52,276 bases of DNA from Alphaproteobacteria bacterium (GTDB taxonomy: Bacteria > Pseudomonadota > Alphaproteobacteria > Sphingomonadales > Sphingomonadaceae), in NCBI GenBank assembly GCA_019239415.1, contig JAFAZW010000003.1, positions 1-52,276 on the forward strand. The letters run 5' to 3'. This document shows, in pieces, positions 24,316 to 33,778 of the stretch. The notes under the pieces are model-generated. The model did not search any database. It was given only the letters and a program-made list of their open reading frames with translations, and was not told the origin of the DNA. A program made the position numbers and the translations under genes. Within the stretch, counting starts at the first letter, position 1, and every line of letters begins with the position of its first letter.

Positions 24316-26036
24316 GCCTTCTCGAGAAGATCGCCCCGACCGACGAACCGCCCATCGACTCCGGCAAGCGGTTGATTCGGGCCGGCGACGACGGCGGCAC
24401 GACCCTGTTCGACCGGCTCGCCTGGCGGCTCCGCCGTTTCTCGCTGCCGGCGCTGGGGCGGCGCGCGCCGCTCAAGCTGGTCGCGGTGCCCAAGGATCCC
24501 GTCGCGGGGGACAAGGCGGCCGGCGAGGCGCTGATGCAGGGCGCGCTGCTCCATCGGGGCGACCGCATCCCCGTCGAGCGGATCGACTTCGCGCGCACCG
24601 GCGACATGCCGCGCGACCTCGCCGACCGGCTGCACGGCTTCGCCTGGCTGCGCGACATCGCCGCCGCCGCCACCCGCGAGCGCGCATCGAAGCGGTCGGA
24701 GCGGATCGTCGAGGCCTGGCTGGCCGCCCATGGCGACCACCCGGCCGAACCCGCCTGGCGGCCCGACAATGCCGGGCGGCGGATCCTCTTCTGGACGGCC
24801 TACGCGCCCTACATCCTCTCGAGCCGCGATGCCGTCTACCGCGCCGCGGTGCTCAAGCACCTCGCGCTGACGACCCGGCACCTCGACAAGGGCGCGGACC
24901 GCATGCCGCCGGGCCTCGGGCGGGTGACGGCCTGGGCAGGGCTCACGGCGTCGGCGCTCGTGCTGCAAGGGGGCGCCGTTCGGCTCGGCCGGGCCGAAGC
25001 GGGCCTGGTGCGCGCGCTCGGCGCCTCGCTCAGCGACGACGGCGGCCTGGTGAGCCGGGCGCCGGCCGAGCAGCTCGCCCTGGTCGAGACGCTCGCGCAG
25101 CTGCGCGCCGCCTACAATGCCGGGCATGCCGAGGTGCCCGAGCCCGTCGCCGACGCCCTCGCCGGCGCCGTCGGGGCGCTGCTCGGAACCACGCTCGGCG
25201 ACGAGGCACTGTCGAGCTGGCAGGGAGGCAACCCCCTGTCCCGGCGCCGCATCGCCGCCGCCGTCGAAGGCTCGGGCGTCCGGGCGCGCCCGCTCCGCCA
25301 GGCGCGCGGCTGGGGCTACCAGCGGCTCGAGGCGCGCAACACCCTGCTGGTCCTCGACGCCGCGCCGCCGCCGCCCAGCCGGGGGCCCTCGCTGGGCTCC
25401 GCCTCGACCCTCGCCTTCGAAATGAGCGACGGCGCCAACCGGCTCGTCGTCAATTGCGGCGGACCGGGCGCGGCCCTCGACGCGCTGCCGGCGGAGCTGG
25501 TGCGCGCGCTGCGCACCACGGCGGCCCATTCGACGCTGACGCTCGGCGACCGCAACTCGACGGCGATCCTCGAGGACGGCACCCTCGGCAAGGGCGTCGG
25601 CGAGGTCGAGCTGGCGCGCGACGAGACGGGCGGCATTGCCACGGTCGAGGCGAGCCATGACGGCTATGTGAAACGCTTCGGGCTCGTCCACCAGCGGCAG
25701 CTCGTGCTCTCCGCCGACGGGCGGGAGCTGCGCGGGCAGGATTCGCTCGCGGCGGCCGGGCGGCGGCGCAAGGGCCAGGCGGTGCCGTTCGCCGTCCGCT
25801 TCCATCTCGCCCCGGCGGTCGAAGCCGCGAGCACTGCCGACGGCCAGGGCGCCCTGCTCCGGGTGCGCGGCGCGACGGTCTGGCAGTTTCGCTGCCGCGG
25901 CGGGCGCCTCACCATCGAGGAGAGCCTGTGGATCGACGGCGACGGCGTGCCCCATGCAAGCGCCCAGCTCGTGATCGCCGGCGAGACCCCGCCGGAGGGC
26001 ATGACGATCGGCTGGGTCTTCCGGCGCGCAAGCTGA
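24312..26036 (+). CDS. Heparinase II/III-family protein
   Basis: This 574-residue protein has the layout of heparinase II/III-like polysaccharide lyases: an N-terminal alpha/alpha toroid (about 60-330, with [21 protein letters not shown] and [21 protein letters not shown]) and a C-terminal beta-sandwich (about 340-574, [38 protein letters not shown]). No signal peptide is visible, unlike secreted heparinases, so the role is probably intracellular or envelope-associated and the substrate is unknown. It overlaps rpe by 4 bases and ends 13 bases before purH, an arrangement I recall from other sphingomonads. The family assignment rests on overall pattern and context rather than on catalytic residues. 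Confidence 0.75.
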   Translation: MSLLEKIAPTDEPPIDSGKRLIRAGDDGGTTLFDRLAWRLRRFSLPALGRRAPLKLVAVPKDPVAGDKAAGEALMQGALLHRGDRIPVERIDFARTGDMPRDLADRLHGFAWLRDIAAAATRERASKRSERIVEAWLAAHGDHPAEPAWRPDNAGRRILFWTAYAPYILSSRDAVYRAAVLKHLALTTRHLDKGADRMPPGLGRVTAWAGLTASALVLQGGAVRLGRAEAGLVRALGASLSDDGGLVSRAPAEQLALVETLAQLRAAYNAGHAEVPEPVADALAGAVGALLGTTLGDEALSSWQGGNPLSRRRIAAAVEGSGVRARPLRQARGWGYQRLEARNTLLVLDAAPPPPSRGPSLGSASTLAFEMSDGANRLVVNCGGPGAALDALPAELVRALRTTAAHSTLTLGDRNSTAILEDGTLGKGVGEVELARDETGGIATVEASHDGYVKRFGLVHQRQLVLSADGRELRGQDSLAAAGRRRKGQAVPFAVRFHLAPAVEAASTADGQGALLRVRGATVWQFRCRGGRLTIEESLWIDGDGVPHASAQLVIAGETPPEGMTIGWVFRRAS

Positions 26037-26049
26037 TGAGGAGGGACGA

Positions 26050-27642
26050 GTGCCGGACCGGGTGAAGGTGAAGCGCGCTTTGCTGTCGGTCTCGGACAAG
26101 ACCGGGCTCGCGGAGCTCGGCCGGACACTCGCGCGCCACGGCGTGGAGCTGGTTTCGACCGGCGGCACGGCCCGGACGCTGCGCGAGGCCGGGCTGGACG
26201 TCCGCGACGTCTCCGAGCTTACCGGCTTTCCGGAGATGATGGACGGGCGCGTGAAGACGCTGCACCCGATGGTCCATGGCGGCCTGCTGGCCGTCCGCGA
26301 CGAGCCCGAGCATGCGGCGGCGATGGCGGCGCACGGCATCGGTGCGATCGACCTGGTGGTGGTCAACCTCTATCCGTTCGCCGCGACGGTCGCGCGCGGC
26401 GCCGGCCGCGACGAGATCATCGAGAATATCGACATCGGCGGCCCGTCGATGGTGCGCTCGGCCGCGAAGAACCATGGCTATGTGACGATCGTCACCGACC
26501 CGGCCGACTACGGCTCGCTGGTCGCGGCCCTCGACGAGGACGACGCCACGACGTCACTCGCCTTTCGCAAGGCGCTGGCGGCCAAGGCGTTCGCCGCCAC
26601 CGCCGTCTACGATTCGATGATCGCCCAGTGGTTCGCGTTCGGCGACCAGGGCCAGCTCTTCCCCGACGTCCTGCCGCTGACGATGGCGCGCGGGCCGGCG
26701 CTGCGCTACGGCGAAAACCCGCACCAGAAGGCGGCACTCTACCTGCCGCTCGGCCCGCACGGACGCGGCATCGCCCAGGCCGAGCAGGTCCAGGGCAAGG
26801 AGCTCAGCTACAACAATTACAACGACGCCGACGCCGCGCTCGACCTCGTCTCGGAATTTCGCGAGGACGGCCCGGCCTGCGTCATCGTCAAGCACGCCAA
26901 TCCATGCGGCGTCGCGACCGGCGGAACCCTCGTCGAGGCCTATGGGCGCGCTTTGCGCTGCGACACCGTGTCCGCCTTCGGCGGCATCGTCGCCGTCAAC
27001 CGCCCCCTCGACGCCGAGGCCGCCGAGGCGATCACCGACATCTTCACCGAGGTGGTCATCGCGCCGGACGCGGACGAGGCGGCGCGGGCGGTGTTCGCGA
27101 AGAAGAAGAACCTGCGCCTGCTCCTCACCGGCGCCCTGCCGGATCCGGCGCGTCCGGGGCTGGGCCTCAAGACCATCGCCGGCGGCTATCTCGTCCAGAC
27201 GCGCGACAACGGCCGGCTGAGTGCGGAGGACGTGCGGGTCGTCACGCGCCGCGCGCCGAGCGCGACCGAACTCGCCGACTGCCTGTTCGCCTGGACCGTC
27301 GCCAAGCACGTCAAGTCCAACGCGATCGTCTACGCCAGGGACCGGAGCACGGCCGGCATCGGCGCCGGGCAGATGAACCGCCTGGAGAGCGCCCGCATCG
27401 CCGCGTGGAAGGCGCGCGACGCCGCGGACAGAGCGGGGTGGCCGGAGCCGCGGACGGTCGGCTCCGCCGTCGCGTCCGACGCCTTCTTTCCCTTCGCCGA
27501 CGGGCTGCTCGCCGCCGTCGAAGCGGGCGCGACCGCGGTCATCCAGCCGGGCGGCTCGGTCCGCGACGAGGAAGTGATCGCCGCCGCCGACGCAGCCGGC
27601 CTGGCGATGCTGTTCACCGGCATGCGCCACTTCCGGCACTAA
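26050..27642 (+). CDS. purH: Bifunctional AICAR transformylase / IMP cyclohydrolase
   Basis: PurH carries out the last two steps of IMP synthesis. The 530 residues split into the N-terminal MGS-like IMP cyclohydrolase (about 1-200: [69 protein letters not shown]) and the C-terminal transformylase ([33 protein letters not shown] at about 250, [13 protein letters not shown] with the catalytic Lys-His at about 280, [12 protein letters not shown], and [13 protein letters not shown]). It starts at GTG 26050 with GAGGGACGAG just before. Last gene of the rsmB unit; a long palindrome begins at its stop. Confidence 0.97.
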   Translation: MPDRVKVKRALLSVSDKTGLAELGRTLARHGVELVSTGGTARTLREAGLDVRDVSELTGFPEMMDGRVKTLHPMVHGGLLAVRDEPEHAAAMAAHGIGAIDLVVVNLYPFAATVARGAGRDEIIENIDIGGPSMVRSAAKNHGYVTIVTDPADYGSLVAALDEDDATTSLAFRKALAAKAFAATAVYDSMIAQWFAFGDQGQLFPDVLPLTMARGPALRYGENPHQKAALYLPLGPHGRGIAQAEQVQGKELSYNNYNDADAALDLVSEFREDGPACVIVKHANPCGVATGGTLVEAYGRALRCDTVSAFGGIVAVNRPLDAEAAEAITDIFTEVVIAPDADEAARAVFAKKKNLRLLLTGALPDPARPGLGLKTIAGGYLVQTRDNGRLSAEDVRVVTRRAPSATELADCLFAWTVAKHVKSNAIVYARDRSTAGIGAGQMNRLESARIAAWKARDAADRAGWPEPRTVGSAVASDAFFPFADGLLAAVEAGATAVIQPGGSVRDEEVIAAADAAGLAMLFTGMRHFRH

Positions 27643-27778
27643 GCTCCTCCCCGGAACGGGGAGGGGGACCGCGACGCGAAGCGGCGTGGTGGAGGGGGCC
27701 CTGAGCCAGGCGCTGCGGACGCGAGGCCCCCCCTCCACCAGCCTGCGGCTGGTCCCCCTCCCCGTCCCGGGGAGGAGC
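27643..27778. repeat. 136-bp nested inverted-repeat element between purH and the flippase gene
   Basis: The outer arms of 28 bases (27643-27670 and 27751-27778) are inverted copies matching at 27 positions and begin GCTCCTCCCCGG. Inner arms TGGTGGAGGGGGCC (27687-27700) and GGCCCCCCCTCCACCA (27725-27740) also pair. The centre holds GAGGCCCC and GGGCCCTGAG. It occupies almost the full space between two convergent genes, so it can end both transcripts. The outer arm is related to the shorter hairpins at 3018 and 12026. Confidence 0.85.
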
Positions 27779-27779
27779 G

Positions 27780-29300
27780 CTAAGGCTCCGGCGTCTGCGT
27801 CGGCCGGACCGAGCGGAACAGGACGCGGTCTTCGTGGGTGAAGCCGCGCTTCCAGACGATGATCGCGAAGGTGACGAGGATGCCCGGCACGCCGATCGCG
27901 AGGTCGAGCCAGACCAGGTCGTGGGGCAGCAGGCTGAACAACCAGCCGACCAGGGTCGCCGCGGCCGCCGCCCAGAAGAGCGGCCAGCGCCACGGCTGGA
28001 CGGGCGCCTCGAGCAGCCGGCACAGGAGCCGCGCCTTGAGGATCGAGGCGAGGCCGAGCGCGAGGAGGAGCGCCAGCGCGGCGCCGGCGGCCTGGAAGCT
28101 CTGCGGCAGGCCGGCGGCACGGGCGCCGAGGATGAAGACGGCGGCGAGCGCCGCCTCGACCGCGATCATCAGCAGCGAGATGACCAGGTTGCGGTGACGG
28201 GCGACGTAGACCAGCGCCCCTTCGGACACGACCGCCGTCGCGGCGGCGACCTCGGCGGCGAGCAGGAGGACGAGGGCGGCAGTTCCCGAGGTGAACCGGT
28301 CCCCGATCAGCGCCATCACCGCCTTGGCGGGAATGCCGAGCGCGAGCGCCACCGCGGTCTGCGCCGCGATGACCCAGAAGCCGACCTGGCGGACCTGCCG
28401 CGCCACCGCCTTGCGGTCGCCCTCGGCAAGGCGGTTGGTGATGACCGGGGCGAGGATCGGGTCGAAGCTCGTCTTGAGCTTCTGCGGCAGGGTCGCGACC
28501 TGCTGCGCCACATAATAGATGCCCACGTAGTAAGCGGAGACCTCCTTGGGGAGGAGCAGGCCGAGGATGGCGATGTCGAGCCGACGCGAGCCCCACTCGA
28601 TGGCGTCGGCGGCCGCCAGCGGCACGTTGTGGCGCGCCACCGCGAGCAGCTTGCCCGGGTGCGGCTTCCAGCCGTGGGGCAGGCCGTAGGCCCGCACCAG
28701 GGGGATGAGAGCGGCCACGAGCGCCGCGGCCACCGAGAGGACGTAGGCGAAGATCAGGCCGTCCCGCGCCGACACGAACCACAGCAGCCCGGCGCCGATG
28801 CTGATCGTCCACGGCTCCACCAGCGCCCGCGCCGTCACGGTGGCGCGCACATTGTGCTGGTAGGCCAGAGCGGCGAGCGCGATGTCGCAGCCCGCGACGG
28901 CGAAGATCACGAGCGGCAGCAGCCATTCGGCGCCGTACATGTCGCCGGTCGGGAACATCGCCCGCGGAAAGACCATGAGCAGGATCGTCGCGACCGCCGA
29001 CGCCATCAGCGCGGCGAGCAGCGCGTCGAACACGATGCAGACGTGCGGCTGGTCGGTCTCGGCGAGCTGCTGGGCGAGGCCGCGCTTGAGCCCGAGCGTC
29101 GCCAGCTGCGCCGCGAGCTCGATGACGATGACGGCGTAGGCGAAGCGCCCGAGCAAAGCCGGCCCGTACAGCCGCCCGGCGATGAACAGGAACGGGAGCC
29201 GCGCGGCGAGCCGCAACACGAAGCCGAAGAAGTTGGTCCGCCCGCCGCGGGCGAGGGCGGCGATATCGTCCTGAGGAGCGTCGGCCGGAGCCGCGCTCAA
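27780..29300 (-). CDS. MOP-superfamily polysaccharide/lipid flippase (Wzx-like)
   Basis: This integral membrane protein of about 506 residues has 12-14 predicted hydrophobic spans (for example FFGFVLRLAARLPFLFIAGR, FAYAVIVIELAAQLATLG, VIFAVAGCDIALAALAY, LVISLLMIAVEAALAAVFIL). This is the pattern of oligosaccharide/lipopolysaccharide flippases that move lipid-linked sugars across the inner membrane. No glycosyltransferase cluster surrounds it, so its substrate is open. No ATG fits; a TTG at 29300 overlaps the polA stop as TTGA and a second TTG lies at 29315. Either way it is coupled to polA, an unexpected partner. Confidence 0.82.
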   Translation of the reverse strand: MSAAPADAPQDDIAALARGGRTNFFGFVLRLAARLPFLFIAGRLYGPALLGRFAYAVIVIELAAQLATLGLKRGLAQQLAETDQPHVCIVFDALLAALMASAVATILLMVFPRAMFPTGDMYGAEWLLPLVIFAVAGCDIALAALAYQHNVRATVTARALVEPWTISIGAGLLWFVSARDGLIFAYVLSVAAALVAALIPLVRAYGLPHGWKPHPGKLLAVARHNVPLAAADAIEWGSRRLDIAILGLLLPKEVSAYYVGIYYVAQQVATLPQKLKTSFDPILAPVITNRLAEGDRKAVARQVRQVGFWVIAAQTAVALALGIPAKAVMALIGDRFTSGTAALVLLLAAEVAAATAVVSEGALVYVARHRNLVISLLMIAVEAALAAVFILGARAAGLPQSFQAAGAALALLLALGLASILKARLLCRLLEAPVQPWRWPLFWAAAAATLVGWLFSLLPHDLVWLDLAIGVPGILVTFAIIVWKRGFTHEDRVLFRSVRPTQTPEP

Positions 29301-32068
29301 TGCGCCGCGCCCCAATTGGGGCCGGTGCCGATCTCGACGCCGAGCGGCACGTCGAGCGTCACCGCGGGCTCGGCGGCACTTTCCATCACGCGGCGGACGA
29401 CGGCGGTCGCCGCCTCGACTTCCGCGTCCGGCACCTCGAAGACGAGCTCGTCGTGGACCTGCATCAGCATCCTGGTGCCGGTCAGCCCCTCCGCCGCGAG
29501 CGCCGGTCCCATGCGGACCATGGCGCGCTTGATGATGTCGGCGCTGGTGCCCTGGATCGGTGCGTTGATCGCCGCGCGCTCGGCGCCCTGGCGCTCGCCC
29601 TGGTTCTTGGCGCGGATCGAGGGGAAGTGGGTCTTGCGGCCGAACAGGGTGGTGGTGAAGCCGGTCTCGCGCACCTTCGACAATGTCTCGGCGATGTAGG
29701 ACTGGATGCCGGGGAAGCGCTCGAAATAGCGGTCGATCATCGCCTGGGCCTCGTCCGCGGTGATCGACAGGCGGCCGGCGAGGCCCCAGCGCGAGATGCC
29801 GTAGAGGATGGCGAAGTTGATCGTCTTGGCCGAGGCGCGGGTGTCGCGGTTGACCTCGCCGAACAGCTCCTGCGCGGTCATCGCGTGGATGTCGAGGCCG
29901 TGGGCGAAGGCGGACTTCAGCTGCGGCACGTCGGCCATGTGGGCGGCGAGGCGCAGCTCGATCTGGCTATAGTCCGCCGAGAGCATGACGTGGCCGGGCT
30001 CGGCGATGAAGGCGTCGCGGATGCGGCGGCCGATCTCGGTGCGGATCGGGATGTTCTGGAGGATCGGGTCGGTCGAGGAGAGGCGGCCGGTTTGCGCCCC
30101 CGACAGCGAATAGGAGGTGTGGACCCGGCCCGTCTCCTTGTTGATCTGCTGCTGGAGCGCGTCCGTGTAGGTCGACTTGAGCTTCGATGGCTGGCGCCAT
30201 TCGAGCACGAGGGCGGCGATCGGCACGCCCTCGCGCGACAGCCGTTCGAGCTCGTTGACGTCGGTCGACCAGGTGCCCGACTTGCCCTTGCGGCCGCCCT
30301 TGAGACCCATCTGGTTGAACAGCACGTCGCCCAGTTGCTGCGGGCTGCCGATGGTGAAGCGGCACCCCGCCTCGCCGCAGATCCGCTCCTCGAGGCCGGC
30401 AATCTGCTCGGTGAATTCCTGGCTGAGCTTGTTCAACTCGTCGCGGTCGACCTTGACCCCTTCGCGCTCCATGCGCGCGACGACCGGGACCAGCGGCCGG
30501 TCGACGGTCTCGTAGACCTGCGCCACCCGCTCGTACGGCAGCCGCGCCTTGAACCGCTTCCACAGGCGCAGGGTGACGTCGGCGTCCTCGGCGGCATATT
30601 CGGTGGCGCGGTCGAGCGGCACCTGGTTGAACCTGATCTGCTTCTGCCCGGAGCCGCAGACGTCCTTGTAGGCGATGCATTCGTGGTCGAGATGCTTTTT
30701 GGCGAGGTCGTCCATCGCGTGGCTGTTGAGGCCGCCGGCGTCGAGGTCGAAGCTCATTACCAGGCTGTCGTCGACCGCCCCGACGCAAATGCCGCGGCGG
30801 TCGAAGACGATCCAGTCGAACTTGAAATTGTGGCCGATCTTGAGGATCGCCGGGTCCTCGAGCAGCGGCTTGAGGCGCGCGAGCGCCTCGGCGGCGGGAA
30901 TCTGCTCGGGCCGCTCGGCGAGCAGATCGTGGCCGCCATGCTCGAGCGGAATGTAGCAGGCGCGGTTGCAGTCAGTGGCGAGGCTGATGCCGACCAGCTT
31001 GGCGGTGACGCAGTCGAAGCCGTCGGTCTCGGTGTCGAGCGCGACGAAGCCGTTGGCGCGCGCCTCGGCGATCCAGCGGTCGAGCGCGTCGAGCGTCGTC
31101 ACCGTCTCGTAGAGCGAGCGGTCGATCTTGGGCTCCGGCCGCACCTCGCGCTGCTGCGGCACGGCGGACGGCGCGGCGGCGCCCGTCGCCGCCTTGACGT
31201 CGCTGCCGCCGCCGAGGCGGTTCAACAGCGAGCGGAAGCCCTGCTCCTCGAGGAACTCGCGTAGCGGCTCGGGCGGAATCCCCTTCATCTCGAGCGAGTC
31301 GAGCGGTTCGGGAAGCGGCGAGTCGCAGACGAGGCGGACGAGCTCGCGCGACAGGCGGGCACTGTCGGCATGCTCGATCAGATTCTGCCTGAGCTTGGGC
31401 TTCTTGATCTCCTCGGCGCTGGCGAGGACGGTTTCCAGGTCGCCATATTCCTGGATGAGTTGCGCCGCCGTCTTGGGGCCCACGCCGGGCACGCCGGGGA
31501 CGTTGTCGACGCTGTCGCCCATCAGCGCCAGCACGTCGCCGAGCTTCTCCGGCGGCACGCCGAATTTCTCCAGCACGTAGTCGCGGCCGAGACGGCGGTC
31601 GTTCATCGTGTCGTAGAGATCGAGCCGGCCCTCCTCGACGAGCTGCATCAAGTCCTTGTCGGACGAGACGATGGTGACCTTCCAGTCCTCGGCCAGCGCC
31701 GCCATGGCGTAGCAGGCGATGATGTCGTCCGCCTCCAGCCCTTCCTCCTCGATGCAGGGCAGCGAGAAGGCGCGGGTGGCATCGCGGATCAGCGGGAATT
31801 GCGGGACCAGGTCCGGCGGCGGCGGCGGCCGGTTCGCCTTGTACTGGTCGTAGACGTCGTTCCTGAACGACTTCGAGCCGGCGTCGAAGATGACCGCGAG
31901 GTGGGTCGGCCCCTCCTCCTTATGGAGGCTCTCGGCGAGCTTCCACAGCATCGTCGTGTAGCCGTAGACCGCGCCGACGTTGAGACCGTGGCGGTTGGTC
32001 AAGGGCGGCAGGCGATGATAGGCGCGGAAGATGTAGCTCGAGCCGTCGACCAGGTAGAGGTGGGGCAT
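29297..32068 (-). CDS. polA: DNA polymerase I
   Basis: This repair and Okazaki-fragment polymerase has 923 residues and all three domains: 5'-nuclease (1-300, LYLVDGSSYIFRAYHRLPPL, GLEADDIIA, SSDKDLMQLV, GVPGVGPKTAAQLI), 3'-5' proofreading exonuclease (about 340-530, with intact FVALDTETDGFD and IGHNFKFDW) and polymerase (about 540-923, motif A MLSADYSQIELRLAAH at about 695, motif B region ASAKTINFAILYGIS, motif C MQVHDELVFEVPD at about 872). The ATG at 32068 begins the expected MPHLYLVDGSS; the longer open frame upstream is the palindrome-rich element. Followed by the coupled flippase gene. Confidence 0.97.
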   Translation of the reverse strand: MPHLYLVDGSSYIFRAYHRLPPLTNRHGLNVGAVYGYTTMLWKLAESLHKEEGPTHLAVIFDAGSKSFRNDVYDQYKANRPPPPPDLVPQFPLIRDATRAFSLPCIEEEGLEADDIIACYAMAALAEDWKVTIVSSDKDLMQLVEEGRLDLYDTMNDRRLGRDYVLEKFGVPPEKLGDVLALMGDSVDNVPGVPGVGPKTAAQLIQEYGDLETVLASAEEIKKPKLRQNLIEHADSARLSRELVRLVCDSPLPEPLDSLEMKGIPPEPLREFLEEQGFRSLLNRLGGGSDVKAATGAAAPSAVPQQREVRPEPKIDRSLYETVTTLDALDRWIAEARANGFVALDTETDGFDCVTAKLVGISLATDCNRACYIPLEHGGHDLLAERPEQIPAAEALARLKPLLEDPAILKIGHNFKFDWIVFDRRGICVGAVDDSLVMSFDLDAGGLNSHAMDDLAKKHLDHECIAYKDVCGSGQKQIRFNQVPLDRATEYAAEDADVTLRLWKRFKARLPYERVAQVYETVDRPLVPVVARMEREGVKVDRDELNKLSQEFTEQIAGLEERICGEAGCRFTIGSPQQLGDVLFNQMGLKGGRKGKSGTWSTDVNELERLSREGVPIAALVLEWRQPSKLKSTYTDALQQQINKETGRVHTSYSLSGAQTGRLSSTDPILQNIPIRTEIGRRIRDAFIAEPGHVMLSADYSQIELRLAAHMADVPQLKSAFAHGLDIHAMTAQELFGEVNRDTRASAKTINFAILYGISRWGLAGRLSITADEAQAMIDRYFERFPGIQSYIAETLSKVRETGFTTTLFGRKTHFPSIRAKNQGERQGAERAAINAPIQGTSADIIKRAMVRMGPALAAEGLTGTRMLMQVHDELVFEVPDAEVEAATAVVRRVMESAAEPAVTLDVPLGVEIGTGPNWGAAH

Positions 32069-32080
32069 GCGCGAGGACTT

Positions 32081-32494
32081 AAGGCTTGGACCGATGACCG
32101 GCAATGGCCAGGATCGCCCGGAGAAGGGCACCGGCAAGGAGCGGTGCGCGGGGCGGGCTGGTTGCCCGCACAAGCGCCGCGACGTAGCCGGCGCCCTTCT
32201 CCGGGCGACCGCGGAGCGGCGAGGCGGAGAGCCGGCCTTGAGCCGGACCGCCATGTCCCCCGGACATGGCTGCGAACGTCCGGGGGACGTTCGCACCGGC
32301 TCATCGTCGTTGCTCGTCGGTCACGCTGCATCGAGCATCGAGTTGCTCGGGGCAGCGGGTGCTTCGTGCCCCGCACGAAGCAGACCGCTCCGGGGGAGCG
32401 GTCGTGCCCGCCGCCCCGTGCAACTCTCCTCGCGCCTAGCCCTGACCGCCTCTCCGCCTCGTCATGGCCGTTGCCGGTCATCGATCCAAGCCTT
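32081..32494. mobile_element. 414-bp palindrome-cluster element with 30-bp terminal inverted repeats (MITE-like, no ORF of its own recognised)
   Basis: Terminal arms 32081-32110 (AAGGCTTGGACCGATGACCG...) and 32465-32494 are inverted copies matching at 28 of 30 positions. Inside lie nested stems: 32115-32135 with 32187-32207 (20 of 21), GAGGCGGAGAG at 32221-32231 with its complement at 32450-32460, and four compact hairpins whose loops are exactly CCC or GGG: arms CCATGTCC (32251-32269), TGCGAACGTCC (32271-32295), TGCTTCGTGC (32360-32382) and GACCGCTCC (32383-32403). It fills nearly all of the 480-base gap between the polA and antiporter starts, so it also contains or displaces their promoters. 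No transposase is encoded; open frames through it are low-complexity artefacts. Confidence 0.75.
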
Positions 32495-32548
32495 GGCCGA
32501 TATGGCCGGTGAAACAACCATCGCGCGGCGGGGAGGCTGAGAGAGGCG

Positions 32549-33742
32549 ATGCACGCCGTCGATTTCCCCCTGCTCGGCCTGATCCTGTTCGTCGCCTGCC
32601 TGGTGGCGATGATCACGCGGCGGCTGAAGCTGCCTTACAGCGCCGGCCTGGTCGCGGCGGGGCTTGCCCTTTCGGTGCTGCCGATCGGGTTCGAGGTGCG
32701 GCTGACGCCGGAGATGATCTTCACCTTGTTCCTGCCGCCCCTGATCTTCGAGGCGGCGATCCAGATTCCGTGGGCGCCGTTCCGGCGCGAGCTTCCTTTG
32801 CTCGGCGTGTTGGTGACGATCGGCGTCCTGCTCGCCGCGGCGGTGGTCGCGGCCGGCATGCACTATCTCATCGGCTGGTCCTGGCTCGGCGCCGCCTTCT
32901 TCGCCATCCTGGTTGCGGCGACCGATCCGGTGTCCGTCATCGCGCTGTTCAAGGACGTGCCGGTCGAGCCGCGCCTCCACCTCCTCGTCGAGGCGGAGAG
33001 CCTGCTCAACGACGGCGTCGCGGCCGTGGTGTTCGCGGTGCTGGTCGTCGTCGCGGGCGGATCCGCCGTCACGATTCCGGCGGTCGGCGCGAAGCTGCTG
33101 ACGACGGCGTTCGGCGGGATCGCCGCCGGCGCCGCGGTCGCCCTGCCGCTGCTCGTCATCGCCGGGCGGACCAGCGACCGGCTGGTCGAGATCACGCTGA
33201 CCACGCTCGCCGCCTTCGGCTCGTTCCTGCTCGCCGAGCATTTCCACGTCTCCGGCGTCCTCGCCGGCCTGACCGCGGGGCTGATCGTCGGCAATTTCGG
33301 CTGGATGGGGTCGATCTCCGACGCCAGCCGGCCCAATGTCCTTTACTTCTGGGACTATGCCGCCTTCCTGGCCAATTCCTTCATCTTCATCCTGATCGGT
33401 GCGGCGGAAGCGGGAACGCCGATCGTGCCGGTGCTCGCCGCCGCCGCCGTCGCGATCGTGCTCGCGATGGTGGGGCGCGCCGCGACCATCTACCCGATCG
33501 CCCTCGCCTTCCGACGCACCTCGCTGTGCATCAGCGCGCCTTATCAGCACGTCCTGTGGTGGGGGGGGCTGCGCGGCGCCCTCGCGCTCGGCCTGGCGCT
33601 CGCCGTCCCGGTGTCGGTACCGGAGCGCGGTGAGATCATCCCCGTCGCCTTCGCGATCGTCGCTTTCTCGGTCTTCGTGCAGGGGCTGACCATGGCGCCG
33701 CTCGTGCGCCGGCTGAAGCTGTTGCGCGACGATGGCGGCTAA
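32549..33742 (+). CDS. CPA1-type Na+/H+ (cation/proton) antiporter
   Basis: This 397-residue inner-membrane protein has 11-12 spans. Family motifs: ITRRLKLPYSAGLVAAGLAL near the start, FTLFLPPLIFEAAIQIPW, LVAATDPVSVIALFKDV (about 122-138) and LVEAESLLNDGVAAVVFAVL (about 146-165), where the ND pair is the ion-binding site of NhaP/NHE-type exchangers. LWWGGLRGALALGLALAVP (about 330-348) is the conserved tenth-span segment. Shorter than most NhaP proteins because it lacks the long cytoplasmic tail. It should exchange Na+, Li+ or K+ for H+ for pH and salt balance. GAGAGAGG precedes the ATG. The upstream space is filled by the palindrome-cluster element. Confidence 0.92.
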   Translation: MHAVDFPLLGLILFVACLVAMITRRLKLPYSAGLVAAGLALSVLPIGFEVRLTPEMIFTLFLPPLIFEAAIQIPWAPFRRELPLLGVLVTIGVLLAAAVVAAGMHYLIGWSWLGAAFFAILVAATDPVSVIALFKDVPVEPRLHLLVEAESLLNDGVAAVVFAVLVVVAGGSAVTIPAVGAKLLTTAFGGIAAGAAVALPLLVIAGRTSDRLVEITLTTLAAFGSFLLAEHFHVSGVLAGLTAGLIVGNFGWMGSISDASRPNVLYFWDYAAFLANSFIFILIGAAEAGTPIVPVLAAAAVAIVLAMVGRAATIYPIALAFRRTSLCISAPYQHVLWWGGLRGALALGLALAVPVSVPERGEIIPVAFAIVAFSVFVQGLTMAPLVRRLKLLRDDGG

Positions 33743-33778
33743 TCCGCGGTTCAAGCAACCCGGCGTAGGAGTCCACCG

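Noticed and set aside
32067-32540. 157-residue open frame through the palindrome-cluster element
   Set aside because: Codes only for the hairpin DNA (CPHKRRDVAGALLRA, SPGHGCERPG); no start signal; other frames are equally open.
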